The notes beneath the pieces were generated by a model that was not told the DNA's origin, did no database searches, and was given only the letters and a program-made list of their open reading frames with translations. From positions 1 through 40,336 of IMG/VR virus record IMGVR_UViG_3300020465_000037: a stretch of DNA of 40,336 nt; one strand, written 5' to 3'. This document shows positions 1 through 15,000 of the stretch, in pieces (position 1 is the first letter of the stretch; each line of letters begins with the position of its first letter). The stretch is from a virus. Both the position numbers and the translations under genes were made by a program.

Positions 1-1
1 A

Positions 2-3000
2 ATACAGGGTGAGAGTACAGATACTATTGCTACAGTTATTGATTCAGGTACTAACCATCTAGATGTTATTAATGTAGTTGGTGGTACAGGTACGTTTGAT
101 CTTAATGAGCAAATTGTAAGAGGAGAGATCTTCGCTGCATTAGTAGAATCTGTTACTCTAATTAACTCAGATACTATATTTGAATTTGGAGAAGCAGTTA
201 CTAACCTCGATGGTGATACTGCCTATATTGAAGAGACTAACGTTGATGTCCAAGGTAATGTTAATGATAGATTGGTTGTAAGTAAGACTTCAGGTACTCC
301 TAGATTTGAAACTGGTATATTTGATCTTAAACTTAACGAGTACATCTATTCTGCATCATCTAAGATCGCAGGTCAGATTACATACATTGCACCTTACACA
401 GATCCTGTTACTGGTGACCCTGTTGATGAATTGATCATTAACAAAGGATCTACATTCTTCGGATTACTATTTGAGCGTTTAGTTTCTCTAACTAACCCAA
501 ATGTCATTCTAGACGACATTTCACAATCATCTATTACTCCTACTAAGCTTTACGATTCTGCAAACAGAATTAACGCTGATTTCCTTGATTTTGAAGAAGT
601 AAGGACAACTGAGATTACATATTCGCAACTTAGTGGTGGTACTCTTGCAGAAAACGAAATTATCCGAAATAAGAAAGTTATTTACGGAAATCCAGTTTCT
701 GCTTTCCATGGAATCGCTGCAAACAGATTCTTAGATGGAAAACGTAATATTGCGAATAATAAGCAAGAAATTATCGATTTTGCTGAAGCAAGTATTGCTG
801 TTGAGTTTGAAGACTACTATTTCCCATCTGACGTTATTACTAACCCATGGAGTCGTTATAAAGACGCATATAGGTTAATTCAGAAGAATAGAGCATTAAT
901 CGCTGGAATGGCGTTTGATGACATGAAGACTCAGTATCCTGGATCTTCTATTCCTTCAGATGACAAATGTAAGAGAGATATCGGATTATTCATCGATGCA
1001 ATCACTATTGACATGTATGCAGGTGGTAATCGTTATTCTCGTAAGTTTATCCAACAATTCTTCGATACTAACGGTAATTTAACCTACGTCAATGCCCAAG
1101 CGGCCGAAACACGTTTTGCATACGAGAAAGCAAAAGATCGTTGCTTAGTTGCTCTTGCTAACGGTTATTCTGGCACAATCAATGCTGCTAACTCTGGAGA
1201 CTCTTGGGTTGCCTATCAAGACCTAACAATCACTGCTGACCCATCACCTAATGATGCATATGGCACTGCTGGCTCTAATACCTCTAATACTGATTCTGAG
1301 AACTGCTCAGACGTACAATCTGCACTTTCAACACTTTGGGAGTTTATAGACGAAGCATTGAATATTTCTTCTCTAACTGAACTTCCTGATGAAACAGAAG
1401 GCACATATTCACCTCATCAAGAGAAGTGTCGTCGTGACCTTGGATATTTCATTGATTCTATTGCTGAGGATATTGGATCTGGTGGTAACTACAATATCGT
1501 TGAATTCACTAAGAAATTCTTCGATGCTGCTGGTGTACCTCTAACTAACGGTATTGTTGGTGAAGAGGCAGAAGCAGTCTTTGCATTCAACTCTGCAAGG
1601 ACATTAATGTATCAGGCGATCAATAACTTGATGTATTGGAAGGAACTCAATACTGCTGGTTATAACCTTAATGATCCTACTACTTACTCTGGTGGTGTTG
1701 CTCCTGCTAATACTTTCGATGCAAACTATGCATCTGGTAATAATCAGGATATTAACAACTGTGCTAACGTTAAATCTTATGTTGACACTTTAGCTGGCAT
1801 TGCAACAACTGCAATGACTGCTGGCAACCTAACCAACGTTAATAGCCTTGCACTTGTTTCTGATGGTACATTTGTTGCTAATGAGACTGTAAGGACTATA
1901 AAACTTGCATATAAGGATAAGTCATCTGGATTATTCATAACTAACGACCAAATCAAAGGTATTACCTCTGGTGCTGTATTCAGCGCAATTGGAGTTAATT
2001 CTGGTCTTAAGTGGTTATTTGCGGGTCCAATTACTGGTACATTCCAAAATGGAGAATATCTCACTAATTCCACCCTCACAAACACAAATTGCTCTCAAAG
2101 TGTAATAATCAAGAAAGCAGAATTAGAAGGAAATAAATCGATTTATATTCCAACTAACGGTCATATAGTTGCTACAGAGAGTAAAGACTTTGAATTTGGC
2201 ACTGGAGACTTCACAATTGAAGGTTGGATCCGTCCTGCTGCTAATGTCGGCACACAAGTACTTGTAGACTTTAGAAGACTAACTGCTGCTCAAGGTTTGA
2301 ATATCTTGATGGATGGGCAGAAATTAAAGGTATATAACGGCACGACCAATACTATCCTTAGTACAGATGTATTTGCGACTACAGGTACTTGGTATCATAT
2401 TTCAGTCTGTAGATCAAGTGGTGTTACACAGGCATTCGTAAATGGATCACAAGTTGGATCTAACTACGTTGATACAAATGATTACCTATATGGTGGTGCA
2501 TATGTTGGAGCAGACTTTAACTTAGCAAATAGTTGGGCTGGTCATATTGATAACTTTGTAATCAAGAAAGGAGTAGGTGATCGTCAAGCAAACTTCACTT
2601 CACCTAATACAATTGATTACGATGTAGATACTATCGTATTTGGTTTAGATGGTGAAGCACCATTTGTATGCTCCACTACTGATTGTTATGCTACATTCTG
2701 TGGACAGAATTCTTCATCTGCAACTGCTAAGTCTATTGATTATTCAGATAGAGATATCATCGTAGAAGACGTTGATACTGGTAGAGCAGAGCAGAAGAGA
2801 TGTGCTGAAATAATTGACCTTAACGCTGCATGGATTGCTGAAGAGGCAGTCGGTAGAATGAAGGTTGCATTCCCAGACTTCACTATTCGTGGTGACGATC
2901 CTGGTAATAACGTATATGGTGGTACTAACCTTTGTGTAAGAGATACTAAGGATTACATCCTTGGAGCACTTATTAAAGACCTTCAAGAAGGTGGAGACTT

Positions 3001-6000
3001 CCATACAATCTATACTGCAAGGACTTATCTAACTGCTAGTGGTAAGTTAGATCACATCGCTGCTGAGATTCTACAATCTCTCTATACATGGAATGAAGTA
3101 TTTAAGATCTGTATTGATGTTATTACAACCACATCTAGTGATCTTACTGGTGAGTATAGTACTAGATTGAGAATACCTAATAACTTCTCAACACCTGCTT
3201 CATCTAACACAACTGATGAGGTTAACACTTTAGGAGAAAATCTACTTAAGGTTGTTGCTCCTATGGATCAGAGATTCAGAGAAGGTGGTTATCAACTTTG
3301 GAAGAATAGAGATTATATCGCAGAAGAAGTTGCTGGATTCATTCAGAATAAGTATGAGAAGGATATCGATGGTATCACATTTGACTTCCTTGAGATGCCT
3401 GGATATGGACAACCATATTGTGAAAGGGATGTTAAAGACTTCATTCTTCCTGCTGTAATTGCTGACCTTGCTACAGGTGGTACATATCAGACTGAAGCTG
3501 TAATTGACAAGTATCTTGATAATCAACAGAATGTAATTCATGTTGAGTCTGAGCTTAATCCAATGCTTGATGCATTCGAGCATACTAAGCTTCTTTGCTT
3601 CAAAGCAATTAATAACCTATTATTATCTTCAGGTGAAGCTGCTTCTGAGTTGGGAGCTATTGCACCTTCATATATCCAAGAAGAGTATTACAGTCCTCTA
3701 TACACTGCAAGAGCAGCATATAGAGATGAGAATATAGTAATTGATACTGAAGCATATCCTCAGGGTCCAACTGGTAGAAACTCTAATGACAGATACCTTG
3801 ACGCTGCTGATGTTATCTGGAATAATAGAAGAATAATTGCTAAGGAATGCGTAGCAATTATGAATGACCTCTCCAAGTATGAGAATCTACAGATTCCTGG
3901 TGGAGCAGTCAATTGTGAAGATGACGTACTTGATATGATTGAGGCAGCGGTTCATGACCTTCGCTTTGATTGTAACGAGAAGACATATGATGCTGCTGCA
4001 TTGTATATCGAAACTGAAGATAATTCACTTAAGCATATTGAGGGTGAGTGGGAAGCATCTATTACAGTTGTTAAGATATTGAGAGATATCATGACAATGA
4101 CAATGCGTAATGCATTTGGTAGAGATTATATTGAAGGCACTGATCTACAGACAACACCAGTACAATCATATAATCAGAACCCACGTGAGGAAATGTATCA
4201 AAAATGTGGGGATGCTATTGATGGAAACATACGCTATATTGCAGAGCAAGCGGTTGCTGCTGGACTTGTCCAATTCCCGAACCTCCTCATCCCAGGGGGT
4301 CCTGCTAACTGTGTGCATGATGTTACTGATATTCTAAGATCATTAGCATTCAACCTTAAGTACGGTGGTAACAACTGGATGCAGTATTCTGCTGAATTCT
4401 ATACCACTTATAATGGTGCTTTAGATCACGTTGCTGCTCAGTCTGCTGAGACTATCTGGATCATGAATAAGGCAAAAGAATTTGCTCTTCGTGCAATGAA
4501 AGGCCAGGTTATTACTAATGCTGCTGGTCATAATGTTGATCAGAGATTCTATGATGCAGTGCCAAGACCTAATAATTCACTATTCAATTCTCTTGTTGAT
4601 ACAGGTATTATTGTTTCACAACCTAATAACCTTGTAACCAGATCATTTATTGCTGGTGAAGATAAAATTTCTACAACTGATAGTGGCACTGGAATTGTAA
4701 CTTCTGAAGATGCAGTATTCCGTTGTGTTACAAAACTACCTTCCAGTCCAATAGATTCATGCTTATTTGAGGCAGGCGATTCAACCTCTGGTGTATGGTT
4801 TGGTATTAGAGATAGTGGTACGTATTTAAGATTAAGAGCTGGTGATGGAACTAATGCTTACACTGGTGGTGCAAACTATAATGATAATGGTCTTGCAATG
4901 CTTGACTTGCAGATTAGCAATCTATCAACATACTTTGATGATGGTGACCACGAGCTAGTATGGGAGATCCGTATTGGTGGTAACTTAGGTACTGGTAGTG
5001 GTAGAGTAAAACTTTGGATTGACGGCACACCTGTTGGTGAAGCATCAACTCCTGGTGCAAACTATACTGGTCTAACAGGTGGTGGTGGAATATTCGCTTC
5101 TTCTAACTTTGCTGGATATGCTATTGGTGGTGGAAACCTAGTTAATGGTGAGTCTGCTACTGTTAACACCTTCACAATTAACGTCGGTCCTGCTCCTAAG
5201 ATTGAGTACGATATCAATCATGCTTCTTATGATAGTAGCAATGGTGATATGGTGATGACTATAGGATCACATAACCAGACGGTTGGTACTTTCTTATCAC
5301 TTGCAACTAACTCTATAAACTTCACATGTGATCAAGATAATAATGCTTCAACTCATTCTTATCCTAGATCTGGTGACCCAGCTGGTAATGCTGCTGTAGA
5401 AGTTATTGCAGTTGGTGCTACTGCACATACTGTAGAGGATGCAGAATATAATCCTGAGAATGGTAGTATGTCAATCACTCTACCTTTCCATGGTATGACT
5501 GATTCTACAATGCATACTATATCTGATGCTACATATGATCCTGAAACTGGATTGTTAGTATGTCAGTCTAATGCACATGGATTCCAAACTGGTGATCAAA
5601 TACAAATTAAGAATGGATCTATAATATTCACTTGTGCTCAAGATAATCATTCTACTAAGCACGGATATCCTAGAGCAAAGGATCCTGCTGGTGATGCTTG
5701 GATGTTAGTGGAGCAAGTAACTACAAATAGTTTCACTGTTAACGTTGGACAAACACCTAAGATTGAGTACAACGTATCTGATGCAAATTATAATCAGATT
5801 GATGGTGAATTAGAATTAGATATCGGTCAGCATAGATTTGTTGGTGCAGATATGCACGTTGCATCTCATGCAGAATATGTTGCTACTAAGGGTCTTCTTA
5901 CTCTAACAGTTCCTGGTCATAAGATTACTAAGGGTGAGCAGATACAAATCTTTGATAACTCCATGACATTCACATGCTCCATGGACAACTATTACAGTGA

Positions 6001-9000
6001 GCATGTATATCCTAGATCAACTGATCCTTGCAGTGGTAAGTGGTTAGATGTTGTAGAGTCTGATATTGATGGTGGTACATTTACTGTTAATGTTGGAGAG
6101 TCACCAACTGTAGGTTGGAATCCAACTGCTGCATCATTTAACTCTACTACTGGTCAATTAACATTGACTGTCGGTAATGGTCATGGTTTAACTACGGGTA
6201 CTAATATTAAGATTGCATCTCAGTCATTATCATTTACTTGTGCAATGGATGATCATGCTTCAGTGCATCAATATCCTCGTCACGTTGACCCAATCCACAA
6301 TGAGCCAACACCTATTGTTGGGGTAACCAATGATGCTATTGTTGTTAATGTAGGTAAGACACCTGAGCAACAATATGATGTAAATGGTGCTACATTTACT
6401 CCTGCTGATGGTAAGTTAGTATTAACAACTGATAGAAAGACAACACTTCGTCAATCTTCAGATCATAGTATATCCACTGCATCATATAATGGTCAGACTG
6501 GATTAATGAGATTGAAGATTACTAACCACGGATTCTCTGCTGGTGATTATGTTAAAGTTGCTGATGGTGGAGTAAGTTTCACTTGCTCAATGGATGCTAA
6601 TGCTTCAGTCCACGCATATCCTAGATCAACTGATCCAATGAGTGATAAGTGGATGGATATTAGAAACGTATCTAAAGATGAGTTTGATATATTCGTTGGA
6701 CGTACTCCTGAAATTCCATTCCTAGTTACTGATGCTGATTTTAATCCTATAACAGGACACATGCAGATTACCATTGGAGATCATAATCTTCGTAATGGTC
6801 AATCTATAAGATTTGCAAAAGAGTCTCTAACATTTACTTGTTTCTTAGATGCTCACCAATCATTACATCCATATCCTAGATCTTCAGGATCTAACTTCTC
6901 TGGTAACGGTGGTGCTGACCCATTCTATAACAAGCCATGTCCAATCATTCATGATGGATCACCTTTAACTGCAACTACAGGTACTTCATATAATCCTACA
7001 ACAGGTATTATGACTGTTGCTTGTGATTCTGCTCATGGATTGAGTAATGGTGATGAAGTTAAGTTTAAAGAAAATGCTGTAACATTCCAATGCTTAGAAG
7101 ATAATAATGGATCTAACCATGCATATCCTAGATCAGGTGATCCATATGCAAATAGATGGATAGCAGTATCCAATGTAGGTCTTTACACATTCGATGTCCA
7201 AGTATTAAGTTATGCTCCTTCAACCAACACTACTACTCATACATTCGTGCAGGGTAGCACTGGTGGAATCACTAAGAAGGATGGCACAATTACTCTTGAT
7301 GTTGGTCAATCTTCTGATACTACAGATCATACCTTTATACCACATGTAGGATACACTCCAACAAGTGCTGTATACAACCCAGTAACAGGTATTCTTAATC
7401 TAACCATTGATGGTCATGGATTTGAAAATGGAGATAAGATCAAGATTGATAACAATTCATTAACATTCACTTGTGCATTGGATGTACATACAACAAAACA
7501 TACTTATCCAAGACCTTCTGATCCATTCTCAGGAAATTGGTTTGAAGTTAGTAACGTAACCTCACAAAGTTTTGATGTCCAAGTACTAACAGATATCCCT
7601 CAGAGTAATACAACTCTACACACCTTTATTGGTGCTTCTCCAAATTGTGTCCATAGAGCAGCTATTGTAACTGGTGGAATCTACGATCACACCTATTCAA
7701 CATCTGTAACTAACTGTGTTAGACATGCTGGTGATAGTGTAAGAATTAAGGATAATGGATTAACATTCAGATGTGCTGCTGATGGCAATTCAAGTAACCA
7801 CACATATCCTAGATCTGCTGTTACTACACATACTCCATCTCATGTTGGATATGATCCTAATACTGGTCAGCTTACATTCCATGTTGATAATCATGGATTC
7901 TTACCATACTCATATGTGAAGATTGCTGATGAGTCTCTATCATTCAGTTGTAAGAAAGATATCACAAGACATACACCTACTGCTATAGATTACAACCCAA
8001 CAACAGGTGTAGCAGAAATAACTATTGGTCAATATCATGGTTTAACAACTAATGATATGATTATGATTACACCTGAGTCTCTAGTATTCACATGTGACTT
8101 TAATGGTGATGGTAATGTAACTGAGAAGAAATATCCTCGTGCAACAGGTGCTGCAACTTCAAATGGTAAGGACTATGCATATGATGCATATCTACCAATA
8201 AATTCAGTATCTGCTGACAGTGTATTTGTTAACTTTAATGGTGGACAAGGTGCTATTACAGATACAAGTACTCATACCTTTAGACCTGGTGATGAGAATA
8301 TAGAATGTGTAACTGGTGTTGTAGTTTCTGCTCACCTATATCCAAGAGCAACAGACCCTGTTGCTGGTAAGTGGTGTCAGATACAAGATACAACTGCTAA
8401 TACTTTCGTAGTTGAAGTACTTGACGTAATACCTTCTACTCATGTTACAGCTCATGCTTTCTTATCTGCTACTAACAATTGCATAACTCATAAGAAGGAT
8501 CACTTCTACGATACTAACATTCCTGTATGGGAAATTGGTGAAACAGATCATACACCTTCTACTATTTCATACAACCCAACTGAGGGTAGTATGCAGATTA
8601 CGGTTGCTAATACTTTCTTAGGACCTAATGAGATTACACCTACAATGTGCACCTTCTATCCTACTACAGGTATATTAAGGTTAACTAAGAATGGTCACAC
8701 TGTGAAGAATGGTGACATGCTGATGATCAGAGATAGCGTCTTTACATTTAGATGTGATAAAGATAGTCAAGCATCTGATCACAGATATCCAAGACCTTCT
8801 GATCCTGTTTCTGGTAAGTGGTTAAAAGCATTTAATATCGGTAGTAATACATTCGATCTACAAGTTGGTAATCTTTATGGTGACTCACCTATCTCTAATA
8901 CTACAACTCACAATTGTACAGTCATTGAAACTGGTGCAATTTATCATGCACGTGATTTTGTAAGATTTGATGAGAATGCAATTACATTTACTTGCAGTAA

Positions 9001-12000
9001 AGATAACAATCAATCAGATCATACTTATCCAAGAAGATCTGACCCAACATACAGACAGTGGTTACCAATCCGTAATGTAAGTACTACTGGATTCTCTGTC
9101 CAAGTTGGTAAGTCTGCTATTAATGATGTATACGATCATCAATTCGTTTCTGTTGATACTAATTCATTACACAGACAAACTGGTACTGTTACACTTGATG
9201 TTGGTAATGGACAAATTACTAACCCAACAACTCATTCATTCCAGAGTGCAGTAAGTGGTGCATTAGTTGCTGGTGGTCAGTATGCTCATACCTTCATTCC
9301 TGGTACTGAGACTTATACTGTAACCAATGCTAACTATCTACCTGCAACAGGTATGATGACTCTTACTATTCCTAATCATGGATTCCATGATGGAGAGAGC
9401 ATCAAGATTAACAATAACTCTTTAACATTCAGATGCTTACAAGATAGTCTAGGTAGTCCTCATTCTTATCCAAGAAGTAGTGACCCTGTAAGTGGTAAGT
9501 GGATAACAATTTCTAATTGCACAGATGATACATTTGATGTCCAAGTACTTGAGAATATTCCATCTACAAACACAACATTACACCAGTTTGAGTCTGCTAC
9601 TCCTAATGGTGTTACTAGAGCACAAGTTGTAACTGGTGGTAACTACAGTCATAAGTTTGTTGCTCCTGCACAACTAACACCAACCAATGTTGCATACAAT
9701 CCAACAACAGGTGTTATGACCATAACTTCTGCGAAGCATGGTCTACAAAATGGTGGAAGAATTAAGGTACAAGATGGATTTGTTACTATGACCTGCACAC
9801 AGGATAGTAACCAAACTAATCACTCTTATCCTAGAAAGAATGATCCATATAGTGATGAATGGATGAAGGTAAGTAACGTCACTGAAGACACATTTGACGT
9901 ACAAGTATTATTCAATATACCTTCTTCTAATACTTCTACTCACTCATTTGTATCAGCAGTACCTAAGAGTATTACTGTTGCAACAATGATGAAGGGTAAT
10001 GATAGTATTAAGATTGCTGCTGATGGTTTAACATTCACATGCTCTAAGGATGGTAACTCTACTGAGCACTCATATCCTAGAATTACTGATCCAGCATACA
10101 ACAATTCACTAAGAATTATTGATGACGGTGTAACAAGACATACTCCAACTGCTGCAACTTATACTCCATCTTCAGGTGTATTAGCAATGACAGTTGTTAA
10201 GCATGGATTCTCTAACGGTGACTTCATCAAGTTAGATGATTATGCTTTACATATGAATTGCACAATGGATGACAATTCATCTGACCATGCATACCCAAGA
10301 GGTACAGATCCTATCAGTGGTAAGTGGGTACAGATATCCAATGTAACTCAAGATGCATTTGAAGTTAATGTTGGTACAACTTCTGCTGCACAATTCACAC
10401 CTACTGATGCTTCTTATGATCCTTACACAGGTATGCTTGAGTTGAATATTGGTAGTCATTCCTTGAAGCAAGGTCAGCACGTTAAACTTGCTGATGGTGC
10501 AGTTACATTTACTTGTGACATGGATCAAAATGGATCTCAACATGCTTATCCAAGGACAACTATTGATTCATTCACTCCTACAGGTGCAGACTTTAATGGT
10601 AATACAGGTTATCTAACTCTTACTATTACTAATCATGGATTAGATAATGGATCTCTTATTAAGATTGCAGACAATGCATTGTCATTGAATTGCACAATGG
10701 ATGGTAATACATCAGCTAAGACATATCCAAGATCTTCTGATCCTATCAGTGGTAAGTGGAAGCCTGTAGAAAATGTAACTGATAATACTCTTGACATCTT
10801 TGTTGGTAAGTCTGAGTTTAGAAGTTTCGATCCTCAGAATGTAGAATATAATCAGTCTAATGGTAATATGGTAATCACTGTTGGTCCTGATCATGGTATA
10901 GAAGTTAACGATAGCATCTATATTAATGAGTACTCAATGATGTTTACTTGTAACTTAGATAGTCATTCATCTGATCACACATATCCAAGAGCAAATGGTG
11001 TAGGTGGAGCAACTGCTAATGACCCTGCATTCCGTAACGCTATTAATGTTACTGCTGTTGATGATAGTACTATAACAGTTAATGTTAACCCATCACCTGG
11101 AACTGATTCTAATCATGCTCATATCTTCAAACCTGCTGTAGGTAAGACACCAACCAATGTAACTTATAGTGGTGCATCTGGTGTTATGACCATCACAATT
11201 CCTGATCATGGAATGTTAGATGGTGAGCAAGTATTGATAGAAGATAATGCATTGATCTTCACATGTGCTAAAGATGACCATGCAAGTGAGCATGCTTATC
11301 CTAGACATGGTGATCCTGCAAGCAATAAGTGGTTAACTATTTCTAATGTAACACAAGACACATTCAGAGTTCAAGTACTTGATAAGGTACCTTCTACAAA
11401 TACAGACACACATACATTTGTAACTGCTAAGGTTAACTCAATCTTAAGAGGTACAATTAGAAAGGGTGGATCATTCTCTCATACATTTGTTTCTGCTGTC
11501 GGTGGTGGTGTAACTCATAAGAGAGATAGAGCATACGATCATTCTATAGAAATTAAAGATGTAGGACATGCAGAGTACACAGCATCTGGTGCAGCATATA
11601 ATGCTGAGACTGGTGTATTAACACTAACTGTATTGAATAACCCATTCAGTAATGGTAATAGAATTAAGTTGAAGCCAAACTCACTTGTAATGACTTGTGA
11701 TATGGATGGCAATGCAACTAATCACTCTTATCCTCGTAAGGGAATCGACCCATCATATGATAAGTGGTTAGAAGTTTCTGGTGTTTCTGGTAACAATTTG
11801 AATATTCAAGTTGGTAAGACATCTCGTGCAAATTATCTTGTTTCTGATGCAACATATGAGCCTACTACAGGTGATATGACACTGAAGATTGGACCACATG
11901 GTTATAAAGGTGGATCCACTCATACTATTACTGATGCTGGTTATGATCCTATATCAGGTAAGTTGACAGTCACAATACCTTCTCATGGATTTACTATCGG

Positions 12001-15000
12001 TGACAGAGTTAAGATTGGTCAAGATTCAATATCATTCACTTGTGGAATGGATGGAAATACATCTGTTAAGACTTATCCTAGGACTACCGATCCTCAGTTT
12101 AATCAGTGGATGCCTATTAGTAATATCACTCATGATACATTTGAGGTTAATGTAGGTACTTCACCTCAGTCTACACATAACGTAACTAATGCTAATTACA
12201 ATCCAACATCAGGTAACATGGAACTTACCATTGGATCTCATTCATTAGATATTGGTGATAGTATTAAGATTAAACCTAATTCATTAACATTCACTTGTGA
12301 TTTCAATGGTGATGGTAACACAACTCAGAAGACATATCCAAGATCATCTGGTGCTTCTACTGGAAATGGTAAGGATTATGTATATGATACTGCTATACCA
12401 ATTACTGCTAAGACTGGTACAACAATTACAGTTAATGTTAACGGAAATCAGGGAGCAATCACTGACGAAACAGCACACATCTGGGCTGGTGGTACTTCTG
12501 CTGGTGCTGTAATTTCTGGTGGTGGTTATGCTCATACATTTAACACTGCTGCTCCTAATGGACTTAAGGTTGCACATGAAGCATTATGGATTGAGAATCA
12601 GTCATTAGTATTCAAGTGTCTCTTAGATGATAATGCAACTGAGCACTTCTATCCTCGTGCAAACGGTCAAGGAAATGCTACTGCTGATGATCCATATTAT
12701 GATACTTCTATTCCAATACAATCTGTTACTGCTGATAGTGTAGTAGTTAACGTTGGTATTTCTTCTAATACTTCTCAGCATACATTTGTAAGATCTGTTA
12801 ATGCATTCACACCTACAGGTGCAACATTCACACCTGGTAGTGGACTCCTAGTATTAACAATTGCTGGTCATCCATTTGCTAATGGAGACAAGATCCAGAT
12901 TAAGGATGAGTCTATCGTATTCAGATGTCAGCAAGATAGTTTCGGAAGTGACCACGCATATCCTAGAAAACAGGATCCTGCATCTAACAATGCATGGTTA
13001 ACTGTTACTTACATAGATGCTAACTCTTTCTCAGTTAACGTTGGTACATCATCTAATACTACAACTCATAACTTCACATCTGCTGAGACAGGTGCAATTA
13101 TTAGAGGTGTTGTTAAGGGTGGTGGATCTTATACTCACGCATTTGTAAGTGCTGAAAATAATGGTTTGATGAGAGAGAATACAACAATCAAACTTGATGT
13201 TGGAGAATCTCATGCTACTGGTTATGGAGTAAGTGGTGCATCTTACGTACCTGGTACTGGTCTTCTAACAATGACCATCGGTACCCATCAACTTAAGGTT
13301 GGTAATTACGTTAAGATTGCAAACAAATCAATGGTCTTCCGTTGTGATCAAGACTCACAAAATTCTGATCACTGGTATCCACGTCCTACAGGATGGGGTG
13401 GTGCTTCAGGTAATGACCCTGCATACAATAATAGAGTTGAGATTACTGCTGTTACTGCTGATGGTATCACAGTTGATGTTGGTACATCTTCTAACACCAC
13501 AACTCACGCATTCCAAAACGCTAATAACACATACTCCACAGAGACTGCATCATACAATCCTGCTAGTGGATTTATGACACTCTCTGTACCTAGAGAGAAG
13601 AAGACTGCTTCAGGTGCAGCATACAACCCAACATCTGGTACTTTAGAATTAACAATCGGTGCTCACACTTTAACCACTGATGATACTATTAGATTGTTAC
13701 CTAACTCTCTAACATTTACATGTGATTATGGTGGAGACGGAAACGTAACTACTAAGACATATCCTCGTGCTGCTGGTGCTCTTACAACAGATGGTGCTGA
13801 CTATGCATACAATAATGAGTTAGATATCACTGCTGTAGACCAAGCTGGTGGAACAATTACGGTTAACGTTAATGGTGGTCAAGGTGCTATCACTGACACT
13901 ACTACTCATGTATTCCAGTCTTCTACTGCAAATGGTATCATGGTTGGTAACGGATTCATTAATGGTGAGTACGTTAAGATTGCAGATAATTCATTAACAT
14001 TCACATGTAAGAAGGATAACAATGTTACTAACCATTCATATCCTAGATCTTCAGATCCTTCAAGTGGAAGATGGTTGAAGATTTCTAATGTTAATTGTGA
14101 CCTCTTTGATGTCCAAGTATTAACAGATATACCTTCTACAAATACAACAGTACATACATTCGTTTCTTCTAACGCATCTAACGTCCAAAGATCTATTGTT
14201 ACTATCGGTGGTGAGTATACTCATACATTCAATTCTGCTCTCACAAACGGTGTTACTGTTGGTGGTAACTATACACATACATTTGCTGATGCGAAGCATA
14301 ATGGTCTTCACAGACAATCTGGTAAGATTACTGTTGATGTTGAAGTTGCACAAACAACTGCTGACATGTATGACCACACATTTGTAAGTGCTCTAGCTGG
14401 TGCTGTTATAGGTGGTGGTAGTTACAGACATACATTCGTATCTGCTGATACTAATGGAGTTGTTAAGGCAAATGATTATGTAATGTTTGATGACTTCTCA
14501 TTATCATTTACATGTGATCTTGATAAGGATGAAACTCCTCATACATATCCAAGACCTACTGACCATGCAAGCAATCAATGGTTACCAGTACACAATGTAT
14601 CTACAACCAAATTTGATGTTGGTGTATTAGGATTCAATATGATTCCTTCCTCATTCCTTGGTACTCATTCATTTGTATCTGCTAAGAAGGAAGGTCTTAA
14701 GAAACAAGACGGTACTATTACAATTAACGTTGGTAAGTCACCAGCTGGAAATACATATCAGCACACATTTGTAAGTGCTAATGCTGGTGCTCTGGTTCAG
14801 GGTGGTAATTACAGACATACATTTGTATCTGCTGCTTCTAACTGTATTACTGTTGCTAATGATGGTACTCAGTTAACACCTACAGACGCATACTATGAGC
14901 CTACAAGTGGTCAGTTAACTCTAACTGTCGCAGGTCATAGTCTTGGTACTGATGATGCTGTTATCATTGATAGTAATTCACTAACCTTTACATGCTCACA

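Noticed and set aside
272-274. TTG as the start of the giant gene
   Set aside because: The same frame is open from position 2 with similar sequence character and no ribosome binding site precedes the TTG, so the gene simply enters from upstream.
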